Part shown: positions 47,181 through 58,439 of the stretch, piece after piece
How the letters are laid out: each line of letters begins with the position of its first letter
How positions within the stretch are numbered: position 1 is the stretch's first letter
Source of the DNA: Sapria himalayana
Taxonomy: Eukaryota > Streptophyta > Magnoliopsida > Malpighiales > Rafflesiaceae
Length of the DNA stretch: 64,000 bases
Reading direction: 5' to 3'
Assembly (NCBI GenBank): GCA_029783825.1
Contig: JAREIK010000801.1
Coordinates: 3,983,890 to 4,047,889 of the forward strand
Program-made: the position numbers and the translations under genes
The notes under the pieces: model-generated
Database searches by the model: none
Seen by the model: the letters and a program-made list of their open reading frames with translations, nothing else
What the model was told of the DNA's origin: nothing

Positions 47181-49280
47181 TCAAATCGTTTATGTTTTGA
47201 GAGATTATGATGAATATTAGTAAAATCATAACTATTTTGGGGAAAGTTGATAGACTTGATAGAGTGAAGGCTTGAAGAGGAGATAAAAGTAATGGAGAGT
47301 CATAATATTTTGGTTAAATCATTGTCTTATTGATTAATTGTGACATCCTTTCTTGGTCATAGATCTACAAAATATGACATGATAATCTTTATACACCATG
47401 ACTCTACCAGCAAGTTAACATAATCTTTTTTACTATGTATCTTAATTTCATGATCATGATATTTTTCTATTGTCATGGTCACACTATATATAAAACACAT
47501 AATAACAATGATATTATTTTCACATCATAGCAACCAAGTATCCCTTTGATATAATTAGTTACAACAAAATCCAGCATCTTGACTTATTCATTATAGAGCC
47601 AAAATATCAATTATTTTGAATCATAATAATTTTTTTTGCAATATTTTTTTCCAGTTACGGCCTTTTCCTGTAACATGACTTTGTGCTCTAGATAGAAATC
47701 ATTAAATTTGTAGTCATTCACAATGTTATGACTTTGTATTATAGTGATTAATTGTGTCAATCATAGTAATTCCTAACACAGTGATATTTTCTTATTAAGA
47801 GAAAATATTTATCAAAACTATTCCTAAAGTCATGCCACTTGTTCCAAAGATAATTAGTCTTAGTCATGGACATTCCTAGTACCATTACTTCATGCGCCAT
47901 AGGAGAGTAACTTGAGTCATGACATTCATTACTTTCATGATTTTTATACTCTAAAAAAGATTCAATCAGACATAAAAGTCAAGACCTCAAGTTAATGTTA
48001 TGACATCTAGCAAAAAGCATTGCACATAATCCCTAAAGTATTCAAGCAACACTTAGAAGAAAGAAAAGAAAATTTAAATTTTAATCCAAGTGCAACAACA
48101 AACCTTAGGTGATGCAATTCTAACCCTTGATTAAGATCAAATTCATGGCTAACATGGGCAATACTTGATTGACTTTAAGTTTTGATACTTAAAGTTATAT
48201 ATGGACTTGCATTGAGAACCCTCAATTCATTGGGATGCTTCCAAAAATATCTTGTACAAAATTTGTCATAATGTTAGGCTAAATTGAGATATAAGATCTG
48301 GTTATGTACTTGTGTTATAGTTACATAATTTTATATTGTTGATATTTATGTTAATATTGGTTTGAATATTGATAGATATGAATATGATACATAACTAAAG
48401 TTTATAGTTTTCAATATATCATAGGTTTATGCATGTTAGCCATAGTGGATAGTAACATGTATGTCATAGGATACACTCACATAGCACAATAATAAGGAAA
48501 TGAAAGTATTTCTAATGAAACAATTCATGAACTAAACTTATGTATGAAAACCCAAAATTGAGATAAGTTTAATTATTGCAAGTATGATGCTTACAAAGCC
48601 GAAAGTATGAATATACTTATAATGAATTCATTGTGTATATTTTAGAAGAACTAACCTCAATTGATGTGAGAGTTAAGTAGAATATATAATCTATGAGTTT
48701 TACTAAAGTGTAGAAGCCATGTGTTGGTCATGGAAAATAGTGATAGATAATGATAAGTCATAGGGCACACACAAGAGGAGATGATCCATATGGTGATAGT
48801 GGTCCTATAAGTTAATTTTTCTTGTTTGATTTCTATAGGTATGATTAATGGAAAAACATATGTTAATTATTATGAGTATATATTTGAAGTAATAATCAAA
48901 ACTATTAGTTAATTTACGTAAAAGGAGTAAATGTGTGAATGACACATGAATGGAACAAAAGGTTGCTTTGATGGTGAAATACCAAGGGGATAACTAGGAG
49001 AGGATCATCCTTGGTAGTGGACATCCAAAGATGATGGCTATTTTGTATGCCAAAAGGGTACTTGAGCAGCATCACACTAATCTATCATTCATTCAATAAT
49101 TGAACACAACATTGACCAAATACTAAAAGAATATCATCATGCACAATGAAATGAGTTAATCCTAGATTATAAGTATCTTTTCAAAAACTCAAGTTTATTA
49201 ACTCAACCCAAACAATAGTAAGATTATATTAGACTTATGACTATTTACTATTTGTATGATATATATACTTAAAGGATTAT
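47180..49280 (+). mobile_element. gypsy LTR-like unit L6, inverted orientation
   Basis: It has the same orientation as L5. The CATGAC/AGTCAT array runs to about 48,000. Then come TTGCATTGAGAACCCTCAAT and ATGTTAGGCTAAATTGAGAT, the complements of blocks in L1-L4, followed by the rest of the unit up to about 49,280. Together with L4 it flanks core B as an inverted pair. It preserves the empty site corresponding to the hAT insertion in L5. Confidence 0.55.
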
Positions 49281-49299
49281 ATTAGAAAATAAACAATTT

Positions 49300-49500
49300 T
49301 CCAACATAGTATTGGGATCATATCAATTAATAATAAGATTTGTTACCCTCACAAGGTCACAATATCCACCTCACGAACCTCTTTTAAAAAATGAGAATGT
49401 TTCATTTTTCATATTTTATTATTTTTTTGAAAACATATCTTGGGATTTTAACACACATTCTTGGTTCACCATGTTTAGTACATGCAAAAAAACAAAAAAC
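49300..49500. mobile_element. segment related to 40.38-40.55 kb
   Basis: The stretch TCCACCTCACGAACCTCTTT through TTTTTTTGAAAACATATCTT and CACATTCTTGGTTCACCATG parallels 40,425-40,540. It lies next to the outer end of unit L6, just as the 40.4-kb copy lies next to L4. The adjacency in two places suggests it belongs to the same composite, though its family is unclear. Confidence 0.4.
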
Positions 49501-49796
49501 AAAAAAAAATGATAGTAACTAAACAAATAAAACAAACTTAAAATAATAATTATTTTTTTATTATTAAAATGACTAAACATGAACACGACTAAGTAAAATT
49601 TTGTCTACCCAAGTTGGATAGACCCAAGACAAATTTCTATGTGCATCTTCAACAAGCAAAAAACATGTTTTTTTCTTTTAATTATTCATATTGAAGGGAT
49701 TAAAAATAAAAGAATTGGTTCTAAAAGTAGGAAGCTTAGTTGCTATAAATGTTCAAATTTACGAGTTATATAGGAAACAACCATAGAAACACATAG
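49501..49796. other. AT-rich, nothing recognised
   Basis: No coding remnant or repeat structure stands out here. A CCATAGAAACAC word at about 49,780 recurs at about 49,951, beyond the tandem array. Confidence 0.5.
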
Positions 49797-49871
49797 ATGC
49801 ATGGTTCGAGTATGCATGGTTCGAGTATGCATGGTTCGAGTATGCATGGTTATAGTATGCATGGTTTGGAT
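49797..49871 (+). repeat. 15-bp tandem repeat, five copies
   Basis: ATGCATGGTTCGAGT is repeated at 49,797, 49,812 and 49,827 exactly, then with changes at 49,842 and 49,857. A related TACTTGGTTCAGGTATACCC follows at about 49,925-49,950. Confidence 0.95.
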
Positions 49872-50148
49872 ACACGTAAAATTATTGCTTAAGCTCAAGT
49901 TATTGTTTATGCATACTTGGTGTGCAAGGGTATACTTGGTTCAGGTATACCCATAGAAACACTACTCATGGGTGTACTCCAGGTTTATTCACTAAATCAC
50001 ATTGAAGAACATTAAAATTATTTGGGATTCTGCTTAACAAATCTTACGAATGCAAGCAATTTCAATTTGAAAGTTACCATTTAAGAACTTTAAAAATACA
50101 ATGTTTTTGTGATCATGTCATTGTGGATATTGTGCTTTTTTTATTCAG

Positions 50149-50232
50149 ATGTGTGTGCATTAACAACTTCATTCATATTTAAAATGTGTGTCTATTAACA
50201 ACTTCATTCATATTTAAAATGTGTGTGTATTT
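50149..50232 (+). repeat. 35-bp tandem repeat, two and a third copies
   Basis: The unit ATGTGTGTGCATTAACAACT then TCATTCATATTTAAA is at 50,149-50,183. A second copy with two changes is at 50,184-50,218, followed by a partial third copy ATGTGTGTGTATT. Confidence 0.95.
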
Positions 50233-50664
50233 ATGACAATGTGTCTTTAAACGACAATGTTTGTGTAACATGTTTATTTTGTACATAATTATTCATGACA
50301 ATGTGCATTGTGCATTACAATTACAAAATTACAGTGAAAATGGTGTTTATTTCTTTCTACATAATTTTTATAGCTCAAATATAATTTATGTAAATACATG
50401 TATATTTGTACATTATTTAATTAATTTCAATGTATTCGATATGTTTGAAAAAATATAAAAAAAACTTTTAAGTTTTAATTTGGAATTATGATATTTTTGA
50501 AAAATTGCTATTGCCATTCAAGCTTATGATGAAGTTACCAACTTGGCGTAGTAGGATTCTGGATACATCAGGAAACTAAAAACTTCTTGTCAATTTTGTG
50601 TTTTTTAGTCTATTTAACAAGCATGTTAAATATTGTTTATATTCACTTTGATTCATGATTATTA

Positions 50665-50850
50665 TTGTATGTCTCCTAGAGAGGTCTTGCCTTTATTCGA
50701 TGGTAAGCACCTTCATCCAAGAGTGGTAAGTAGTGGTTTCAGGATGCTTCAAACTTGGTCTCCCTTATTTATTAGCATGAAGTCTTGCTGAAATATTACC
50801 TCTTTCATACCTTATGTGATGAGAGCCTTGTACATTAGATATGCTATTTT
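50665..50850 (+). repeat. SINE-like unit with tRNA-type A/B boxes
   Basis: TTCGATGGTAAGCACC resembles a pol III A box. Forty bases on, AGTGGTTTCAGGATGC resembles a decayed B box (GGTTCGAGNC). The order and the tail CTTCAAACTTGGTCTCCCTT fit a tRNA-derived plant SINE. A related copy lies at 51,005-51,120 in the same orientation. Both are degenerate, and ends are not defined. Confidence 0.45.
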
Positions 50851-51004
50851 TATTGTATGCATACTAGAATTAGTTTAGGCAAGCACACATGTACACACAC
50901 TATACACATACATAATAAATAAAGACATATATCATGTTCCATTTACCCCTATATACATACAAGGAAATATATATTTATCTGTGTACTACATACATCAATG
51001 ACAC

Positions 51005-51120
51005 ACATGGATGTCATGCCTTGGTGCAATGACAAGTATCTTCATTCAAGGGTGGTAGGCATCGAGTTTGAGATATTAACTTCTCACTTATCTCATTCTA
51101 AGCAGTAGCCTTATGGATTG
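51005..51120 (+). repeat. second SINE-like unit
   Basis: GCCTTGGTGCAATGACAAGT is a fair A-box region, and CATTCAAGGGTGGTAGGCAT then CGAGTTTGAGAT corresponds to the B-box part of the copy at 50.7 kb. Shared words are CTTCATCCAAG/CTTCATTCAAGG and TGGTAGGCA/TGGTAAGTA. Confidence 0.45.
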
Positions 51121-51580
51121 ATATGATCTATATCAATAAAATACACATGCACACTTGCTTGCTCTCACAAGCACAAATGTTCACTCACACAAGCATACAC
51201 AACCATATGTGGGTGTGTGTAAATTCCCAAATGCATATAAAATATATATGATTGCAAATATCTACTCATGTATGCACATTGTAAACACATGCATATTATA
51301 ATTATGATACATCCTTCAAGCCAAATATATTGCCAAAAATTAGGATATATACAAGGGTCCTCACATACACATATGCCTAATAAAGAATAAAAAATATAAT
51401 ACACACACACACACACACCTTAACTTATCCTAATTACACACCCATGAGATATAGAATTATTTAAACAATCATTTAACATATGTTTTTAATAATCTATTGT
51501 TCGACATTCTACATGCCAAATATTTTGGATTGTTTGGCATAAACTTTTTGAAGTAATTGTACTTATTTGAGCTTAAAACA
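51121..51580. other. microsatellite-rich, no gene
   Basis: CA-rich and AT-rich low-complexity sequence includes (AC)9 at about 51,399-51,418. The 83-residue minus-strand frame is a Cys/Tyr/His-rich product of the CA/TA repeats. Confidence 0.6.
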
Positions 51581-52620
51581 GATAAATTTTATTTAATGAC
51601 ATGAATATCAAAGATGTTTTGGGTAAAATTGGTGAACTTGGTGGACTGATGACTGTGATGGGAGAAAAATAATGAAAAATCATGACATTTATTTTTTCAT
51701 GACTTGGTTACACTTTCCACAAGCCTCTTGAATAGTTGTGATATCATTTATTAGACGTGGTTCTACAAAACAAATTATAACAATCATTTTATGTCATAAT
51801 TTTGTTACCGAGTTATCACGATCTTTTTACTATGCAACATTATCTTTCTAGCTATTATATTTTTTTGGAGTTACAATCATACTATCTTTAAAACAAAACA
51901 ATGTTCATGACTTTATTTTCTTGTCATGGTAGTCATGTACCTCTCTGGTATAATAAGTCATAGTATTTTTCAATACTACCACTTAATTGATACATAACAA
52001 AAAATACCACGTAATATTTAGTCACATTAATATTTTTTACCATGACTTTGTGTTTTAGAAAATATTTACTTCAATCATTACATTTCTATCATCACAACTT
52101 TGTGCTCCATAGAGGAAAACAAAAACTACAATATTCTAGTTTTCATGACTTTGCATTTTAGAGAGATTGTTTTCGTCATGACATGCTTATAACCATAACT
52201 TTATACTCTACAGAAAAGATATTTGTGTCATGACTTTACTTTATCACCGTGACTTTTATACTCTAGAGAAAATTCATCTAGACATAAACATACCATCTTA
52301 AGATAGTGTCATGACTTCCAGCTTAAAAAATTGCATATAACTCTGAAGTATAAAAGAAGATTTTAAAGAAAAAAGAAAAAAGAAAAAAGATTGATGCAAA
52401 TTCAAGGTGAATGCAAAAGCATAGGAGACGTGATTGCCAACTCCTAACCAGGGGCAAATTCAAGATGAATGCAAATAATAATTGGGTGGGATTAAGTTTT
52501 GAAACCTAGATATTCACTAGGGTTATCATGTGGACCTTGGTTTCACATGATTTCATTCCAAACATCTTGCACAAATTCTTTCACAATGTCAGGTTAAATT
52601 AGGATCTAATATTTATTTGA
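51580..52620 (+). mobile_element. gypsy LTR-like unit L7, truncated
   Basis: The beginning TTTTGGGTAAAATTGGTGAA-TTGGTGGACTGATG-GAGAAAAATAATG parallels L6 at about 47,235. The CATGAC/TCTAGAGA array follows (51,700-52,310), then ATGTCAGGTTAAATTAGGAT (L6 has ATGTTAGGCTAAATTGAGAT). It stops where a microsatellite begins at about 52,620, so its outer half is missing. Confidence 0.55.
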
Positions 52621-52694
52621 TAAAATTTTGTTATGATGATGTATGTATGTTTATAGACATAAAAATGTGTATTTATAAATATGTATATGTATCG

Positions 52695-52734
52695 ACACAC
52701 ACACACACACACATATATGTGTGTGTGTGTGTGT
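52695..52734. repeat. (AC)9-(AT)3-(GT)8 palindromic microsatellite
   Basis: An AC run passes through ATATAT into a GT run, so the two sides are complementary and can form a 40-base hairpin. Further TG/TA-rich sequence with small inverted repeats (ATGTAAATGTATATTTACAT at about 52,769) follows to 52,880. Confidence 0.95.
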
Positions 52735-52880
52735 TTATGTAGGTGTGTATGTATAATTATAGGTTTATATATGTAAATGTATATTTACATGTTTATTTAC
52801 AAACCTATATGTGTGTATGTTTACAAACACATACATATATTTATTTATTTATAAATATTTATATGTATTGATACACACAT

Positions 52881-54480
52881 ATGTGTAACTTTTAATTTTA
52901 AAAAATGGAAATTATTTCGAAATCACAAAGTAGTTCATATTTTTGAAAACAATGCAACAAACCCCCCAAGGCATTGACATGTAAGTTGTAACAGTGTGGG
53001 CAAAATTGAGTTTCTTATTTTTGGAACCCAAGACATAAATATTTTAAGTTTTGAACCATGTTTTTTTTAAATCTTTTTAAAAGGGGGTACCAAAACTTAA
53101 ATATTTTTGTTGAGGCCCCAAAACACAATTTTCCCCAAAATTTTCATACCACATAATTTGTAATTTATCTTTATTAAGTTTAAAATAAAATTTTTAATGT
53201 CACTTATTTTGAAATTAATATAGCTCCACTAACTTGAATAAATCCTCAAGATAGATACATATCTTTCATTCTTACTTTGAAATTTCTAAGAATTTGTCAA
53301 GAATTTTTATTTACTGGTTTTTAGAACCAATCAAAAAAAATCACATTTTATTTGGTTTTTTGTTCAACAAGTGGAAGAATAAGATCAAAACATAAAATTT
53401 TATATGCCTTAGTAAATTTAATCTTTGAAGAAATGGGAATGCAGAAGAGTAGAGAGAGAGAGAGGAAAGATGCACCGGGACAGAGAGAGGGAGGGAGGGA
53501 GGAAAGACACAGAGGGACATAGAGAGAGAAAAAAAAGAGATGGGGGGGGAGAATTATGAGGTGACTACTGCCTACCACTAAACGAGAGAAATACCAAATG
53601 AAGACTATTTTGGTTTTCTCTCTCTATATTTGTCTATAAATTATCTAAGAAAAAAGATGTCTTCCTTGTAGATTAAATCAATATAAATACTAGTTTATTT
53701 TATGTGGTAGTGATTAATATTTTAAGTAAATTTTTGATAGACCTCTCCAAAATTTTAATCTCTTTATTCATCATATTTACTTTTTTATAACACGAACAAT
53801 TATGAATAGCATACATATTTTATATTGATTATCTAATGACATATGAAACTACTAAATTAATCAAAATAAGTCTCATCATTTTTTGTTATTGACATACAGA
53901 GTTAGGAATATAAAAAAAACATAGGTTGTCAATTTGACACCCCCCCAGAGCTTTTTCAATTGTATTATTGTTAATTATGGAGTTTATTTGAATACAACTA
54001 ATACCACCATAATGTAACTCATATGATGATCTATAAGCTTACTTATATATACATTATCACAAATTTCTAATAATACAAGATGATCTCCTCCCTAATGCCA
54101 TTTACATTTTCTTGTCACCCCTCCTTTGAGACTCAATGTACTCGGTGACCTTTTACTCTCCATTTCATGTTTCTGACATCATTGTTATATCTTTGATATT
54201 AATTATAAAAATACTACTGTAATAAGTTATAAATGCACTAATATTCATATACCCCCTTGGAATTGGGAAAGAACATGTTTTTATTAAAAAATAATAATAA
54301 TGATAGATTCTAGAAAATTATGTGAAATATGCCAAAGATATAAAATTCTTTTGAATGATATTCATGAGTTATGGTGAAATATTTAAACATTTTTACTAAT
54401 GATTCTGAAAATTATGAAAATAATGAATAAATGTCAAATATTGCTAATGTAATTGAATATTGTTTTAGACCAAGTCCTCA
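52881..54480. other. no gene; purine tract and low complexity
   Basis: A GA/GGGA-rich purine tract lies at about 53,443-53,550, with AGAGAGAGAGAGAGGAAAG and GAGGGAGGGAGGGAGG runs. The frames across it are low-complexity Ser/Leu/Pro products. At 53,924-53,946 GGTTGTCAATTTGACACCCC looks like the two hAT-type ends fused back to back. The rest shows nothing recognisable. Confidence 0.4.
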
Positions 54481-54489
54481 ACTAACAAA

Positions 54490-54720
54490 TATCTGGACAG
54501 CCACTAATAGCATGGTAGTCTAGTAAGCGAAGAAGATAAAAGTTCTACCCTTTAGTCATGAGTTTGATCTGCAGGGATATTGAATATGCTCTTCAGGTTG
54601 TCTATCAATTTTATATATCATGATGTTGAAACAGAGGCATTACCTGCTTTGACATTGGTGCCCCATGACACATATGTTGGCTGAGAGATAGTATGAGTTG
54701 GGTTTTGGGGAAGAGGGAGG
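54490..54720 (+). repeat. SINE-like unit of a second type
   Basis: GCATGGTAGTCTAGTAAGCG resembles an A box (TGGYNNAGTNGG-like). After about 30 bases, TAGTCATGAGTTTGATCTGC resembles a B box (GGTTCGATCC). The layout fits a tRNA-derived SINE head. The downstream body to about 54,720 is of higher complexity than its surroundings. Ends and target duplications were not found. Confidence 0.35.
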
Positions 54721-54917
54721 ATAAAAAAGAAAAAAAAACTTACAAAAAATAATTGGATACCTTATAGTTTTAGAGATAAAAGCAGACGCTTAGTTGGCAT
54801 AAACACGACTTAATAGACTGAGTAGTAATTACCTAAATTTAATAAATATGGCACATTGAATATAGCACAAAATATGATATTTCAAAAACTAGATTTCTGA
54901 TTAAATGAATCTAGTTT

Positions 54918-54995
54918 TCAGTTCCTTTGCCTTTTTTTAGTAGAAGTTAGAGTTGTCGTAGCTTCATGTTCATCCAAGCCATCTTCAATCAAATC
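54918..54995 (-). other. possible small terminal exon
   Basis: On the minus strand, an acceptor-like ATATTTTTAG is followed by an open reading of 25 residues (DLIEDGLDEHEATTTLTSTK then KRQRN) and a TGA. The composition is protein-like, but no upstream exon can be joined with confidence and no family is recognised. It may be chance. Confidence 0.15.
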
Positions 54996-54999
54996 CTAA

Positions 55000-55780
55000 A
55001 AATATTGGGACATAAATAGAATCTTCATTTTTACAAATCAAGATTCATAGTTTCCACCTTCAAATAACAAGATAGAAAAGGATTAGAGATTAAGATTAGT
55101 GAGACTTGCACTGGTCATTAATTTTCACTTCATATCTAGTGTTTCAGTCCCAAAATATAAAGAATCTATTACACAATCAACATTTAACATCAACAACAAT
55201 CTTCAATCTTACTTCCTTGCCTTTAGATTTGTGAGTGAGAATGAGAAGAAAATAGATGAGAATAAAAAAAGAAGAATGATTATGACATATTATTTCCAAA
55301 TTGATAGTTTTGATACTAGATATTGAGTCTTGAGTTTCAAATCCTAAGTGAGAGAGAAAAACATGTATAGAAAAAAAAACATTTGCAATAAACAAAATCA
55401 TATCCAAAATAAAATCCTTACATACCACCATGCACATATTCCAATAAAAGAACCAAAAGCGAAATAAAAAAATATTGAAAAAAAAATATTGTGATGATGC
55501 CACGATTTATTAATAAATAACAATATAAGTAATATTAATGATAATATTATTTATACCTTATTATTTAACTAACACATTATTTAACAATACCACATTATTT
55601 AACACTTGTGAATTTAAAGGTTACATGGACATGAAATTTGAGATGTCACACCTATAATTATTATATTTATTTATTAGTTTGTAAGTGAAAAAAAAAAGAG
55701 GATTTTATTTCAAATAGAGAATATGTTTTGTTGATTTACTTTAAGAGGTTCAATATGTAGAATTTTAATGTCGCACCTTA
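55000..55780. other. no supported feature
   Basis: The 108-residue minus-strand frame (55,177-55,503) is Phe/Ile/Leu-rich and has no recognised motif. Its opposite strand is A-rich. I treat it as low-complexity. Confidence 0.4.
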
Positions 55781-55789
55781 TCCTATGAA

Positions 55790-56357
55790 TTCAAATGAAA
55801 AAATATTCGATAGGTGGTTTAGAGGCTAATTTATTCGACGCATACACAACCATATGTAGCATTTGCAATATGAATGATCTCTAGATTCATGCAATGTCCT
55901 ACAAAAAAAAACCTCAGAGCAATAAAGGGCAACAAGATTATGACGATACATTGATGGAACTTATGATTTTGAGATATGATATGATCATATTGAAAAGCTC
56001 ATACTTATTGGCTATAATTTTTCTTAGTTCAAGCGAGATATGATTTTGATTAATATCAAAGAAGAATGTAGTGGCAACTTTGTCTTCTCCTAAAATTGAG
56101 TATACAACCGTACAATTGCAATGTTGTCACACTGCTAGGCGGTAATGGTGAGGTAAATTCAACTAGCATGTTATAATAACAAAACATATCAATATTCATG
56201 TTCATTTCATGAGAGTTCTTATGGGTGAAGGTACAACTAATTTGCAGCATTTTATCACCTATGAGCAGATAACAAATGTGCTCACAAAGACTTTATCTAG
56301 AGATAAAAATCTCTCCATGAATATGTTGACAACACAATGTGCCTTTACAAATTGTTG
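55790..56357 (+). pseudogene. Ty1/copia RT end and RNase H fragment
   Basis: The plus strand reads LIYSTHTQPYVAFAI*MISR then FMQCP (copia LIYLTHTRPDIAFAVxVVSR with FM..P). Later comes VALSSPKIEYTT-type sequence (family VALSTTEAEY), and then INIHVHFMRVLMGEGTTNLQ followed by HFITYEQITNVLTKTLSRDK. The last part is the RNase H C-terminus (HIxxxxHFIRE, then TxxQxADxxTK). A stop follows at about 56,355. It is the tail of a plus-strand element whose 3' part is overrun by the minus-strand copia at 56,569. Confidence 0.85.
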
Positions 56358-56568
56358 ATGTAATAATATTATTGTTAACAATTATTAGTGATCATTTATT
56401 AATATTATTGTAGTGTAAATGGTTAGCAAAATTATATTAATGATCAATTATTAATGAGTTTAATGGCCAGTTGAGTTCTTAGTTTATTTGTGATATGGTT
56501 GTAATAATACATATTAACATCTCCATAAACATAATGAAAAAAAAAATACAATAAACTTTATAAAAGAT

Positions 56569-56785
56569 TGTTGGCTGCAAACTATAACTGAGGAGAGTTA
56601 TTTCTGAAGAAAGACTTTTTCTTTTATTCTATGTTCTTATAATTAATACAATGATTTATTTATATGTTATAATTTGCCAATTTAAAATTGAAAATAAAAA
56701 ATCATTATCACCGGTAAAAGTAACTACTGACTTTTGACATTTCATTTTCCGCAATAAAAAAAAGACATTTAATGTTTATTCAACA
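56569..56785 (-). repeat. 3' LTR of the minus-strand copia element
   Basis: In minus-strand reading it begins TGTTGAATAAACATTAAATG and ends GTTTGCAGCCAACA. It shares long blocks with 61,346-61,563, including GCGGAA, GTGATAATGATTTTTTATTT and AACTCTCCTCA. A purine-rich tract (TTATGGAGGAGTCT, complement of 56,786-56,799) abuts the LTR start and is the likely polypurine primer. Confidence 0.92.
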
Positions 56786-56799
56786 AGACTCCTCCATAA

Positions 56800-58200
56800 A
56801 CTTAAATGCTTCTGTCATCTTTCATGCTGAGCAATCTTTTGTAGTTGTCGAGTAGTATCGTAGGCAGTTGTTTCATAAAGATATTTGTGACTTGGTCCCG
56901 ACTTGTCACTTATACTAATTCTATATTTCATTCATTCACTTGATCTTGGATGAAATGAAAGCGAACGTCAATATGCTTGCTTCTCTTATAATTCATTAGG
57001 TTCTTGCTCAACTCAATTGCTGATTTATTGTCAACTCGTATCTCAGTCGCACCAAGTTGTTATTGCTCCATCTTGCCCAACAAATTTCTGAGCCATATCG
57101 CATGACGTACCCACAAAGATGATGCAACATATTCAACTTCACATGTCGAGAGTGTCACGATTGATTACTTCTTTGAAAGCCAGGTAAATGCCATGTCACC
57201 CATAACAAACATATAACACGATGTGCTTTTCTGATTGTCCAAGTCTTTGCACCAATCACTGTCCGAGTCCCCGACCAACTTGCAATCTGCCGCATTTGTA
57301 TAGAATAACCCAAGTGACATTATTCCTTTGATGTACCGTAGGATTCGCTTTAACGTCTTCTAATGTGAATAGACTAGCTCTTCCATGAACCGACTTATAA
57401 TGCCAATACTTAATGCAAGGTCCGGTCTTGTGCATGTGAGATATCAGAGGCTTCCTACTAAACTCTGGTATTTGCTTGCATCGACTCATTCTCCTCCATC
57501 AAACTTAGAAAGTTTTGCACCCGGTTCCATTGGTGTTGAAACTATATTGCAAGACTCCATCTTGTACTTCTTCAAAATCTCCTTTGTATCTTCCTCCTGG
57601 GATACAAAGATACCCATCTTTCAATGTCTTATCTCCATACTAAGGAAAAACTTCATCAAGCCGAAATCTATCATCTCGAATTCCCATGTCATTGTACTAT
57701 TGAACTTTTGTATCATTACATTATTATTCCCCATAAAAATGAGATCATCGACATAAAGAGCAACAAATAACATATTACCTCCAATTTTCTTCACATAAAG
57801 GGCATGTTAGTAGGGACATTGCTCGAACCCATTCTCTTTGAAGTATGTATCGATACGAGTATTCGATGCCCGCGATGCTTGCTTCAACCCATAAAGTGGT
57901 TTCTTCAATTTCAACACCTTCTTTTCTTCTCCGATTTTTATGTACTCGAGTGGTTGTTTAATATAAATTTCTTCTTCAAGCACACCATTCAGGAATGCCA
58001 ACTTGACATACATTTGTAATATCAGCCATTTGAATTGAGCCGCTTGTGAAATGAGCAATCTGATTGTCTCCATTCTTGCAACGAAAGCAAACACCTTGTC
58101 ATAGTCGATTCTCACCTTTTGCTTGTAACCCTTTGCTATAAGTCTCACCTTATACCATTCTATCTCTCCTTGAGCATTCATCTTTCTCTTAAATATCTAC
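56800..58200 (-). pseudogene. copia reverse transcriptase and RNase H, broken
   Basis: RT starts near 58,180 (EIEWYKVRLIAKGYKQKVRI, then DYDKVFAFVARMETIRLLIS). The first catalytic Asp box, normally VDVKSAFLNG, reads MYVKLAFLNG, so that Asp is lost. The YVDD box is intact near 57,750 (LFVALYVDDLIFMG). Later blocks include STPMEPGAKLSKFDGGE, YQSLVGSLRYLTCTRPDLAL, DSDWCKDLDNQKSTSCYMF, and for RNase H RVDNKSAIELSKNLMNYKRS then KHIDVRFHFIQDQV. Several frameshifts and stops break it. Confidence 0.9.
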
Positions 58201-58439
58201 TTGACATCAATGAGTTGAGTTCCTTTCGGCAATTCCGCTAACTGTCATGTATTATTGCGATCTATTACTTTAATCTCCTCGTCCATGGCAGTTTGCCACT
58301 TCTTGCCTTGCACCGCCTGTGCAAAACTTAAAATTTCAGAATCCACTAAGACATACAAGGTGTATCTCATTTGTCGAATCATACAAATCTTGTAAACTTC
58401 GCATTTTGGGTTGTCGTGGTTCATCTTCATCATAAATAG

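Noticed and set aside
53348..53578. Ser/Leu/Pro-rich frame of 76 residues
   Set aside because: It is a product of the GA/GGGA purine tract and shows low complexity only.
54490..54560. A genuine tRNA gene at the A/B-box-like sequence
   Set aside because: No cloverleaf with an acceptor stem can be drawn by eye. The boxes fit a SINE head better.
55177..55503. Hydrophobic 108-residue protein on the minus strand
   Set aside because: Phe/Ile/Leu richness follows from T-rich sequence. There is no plausible signal, motif or exon structure.
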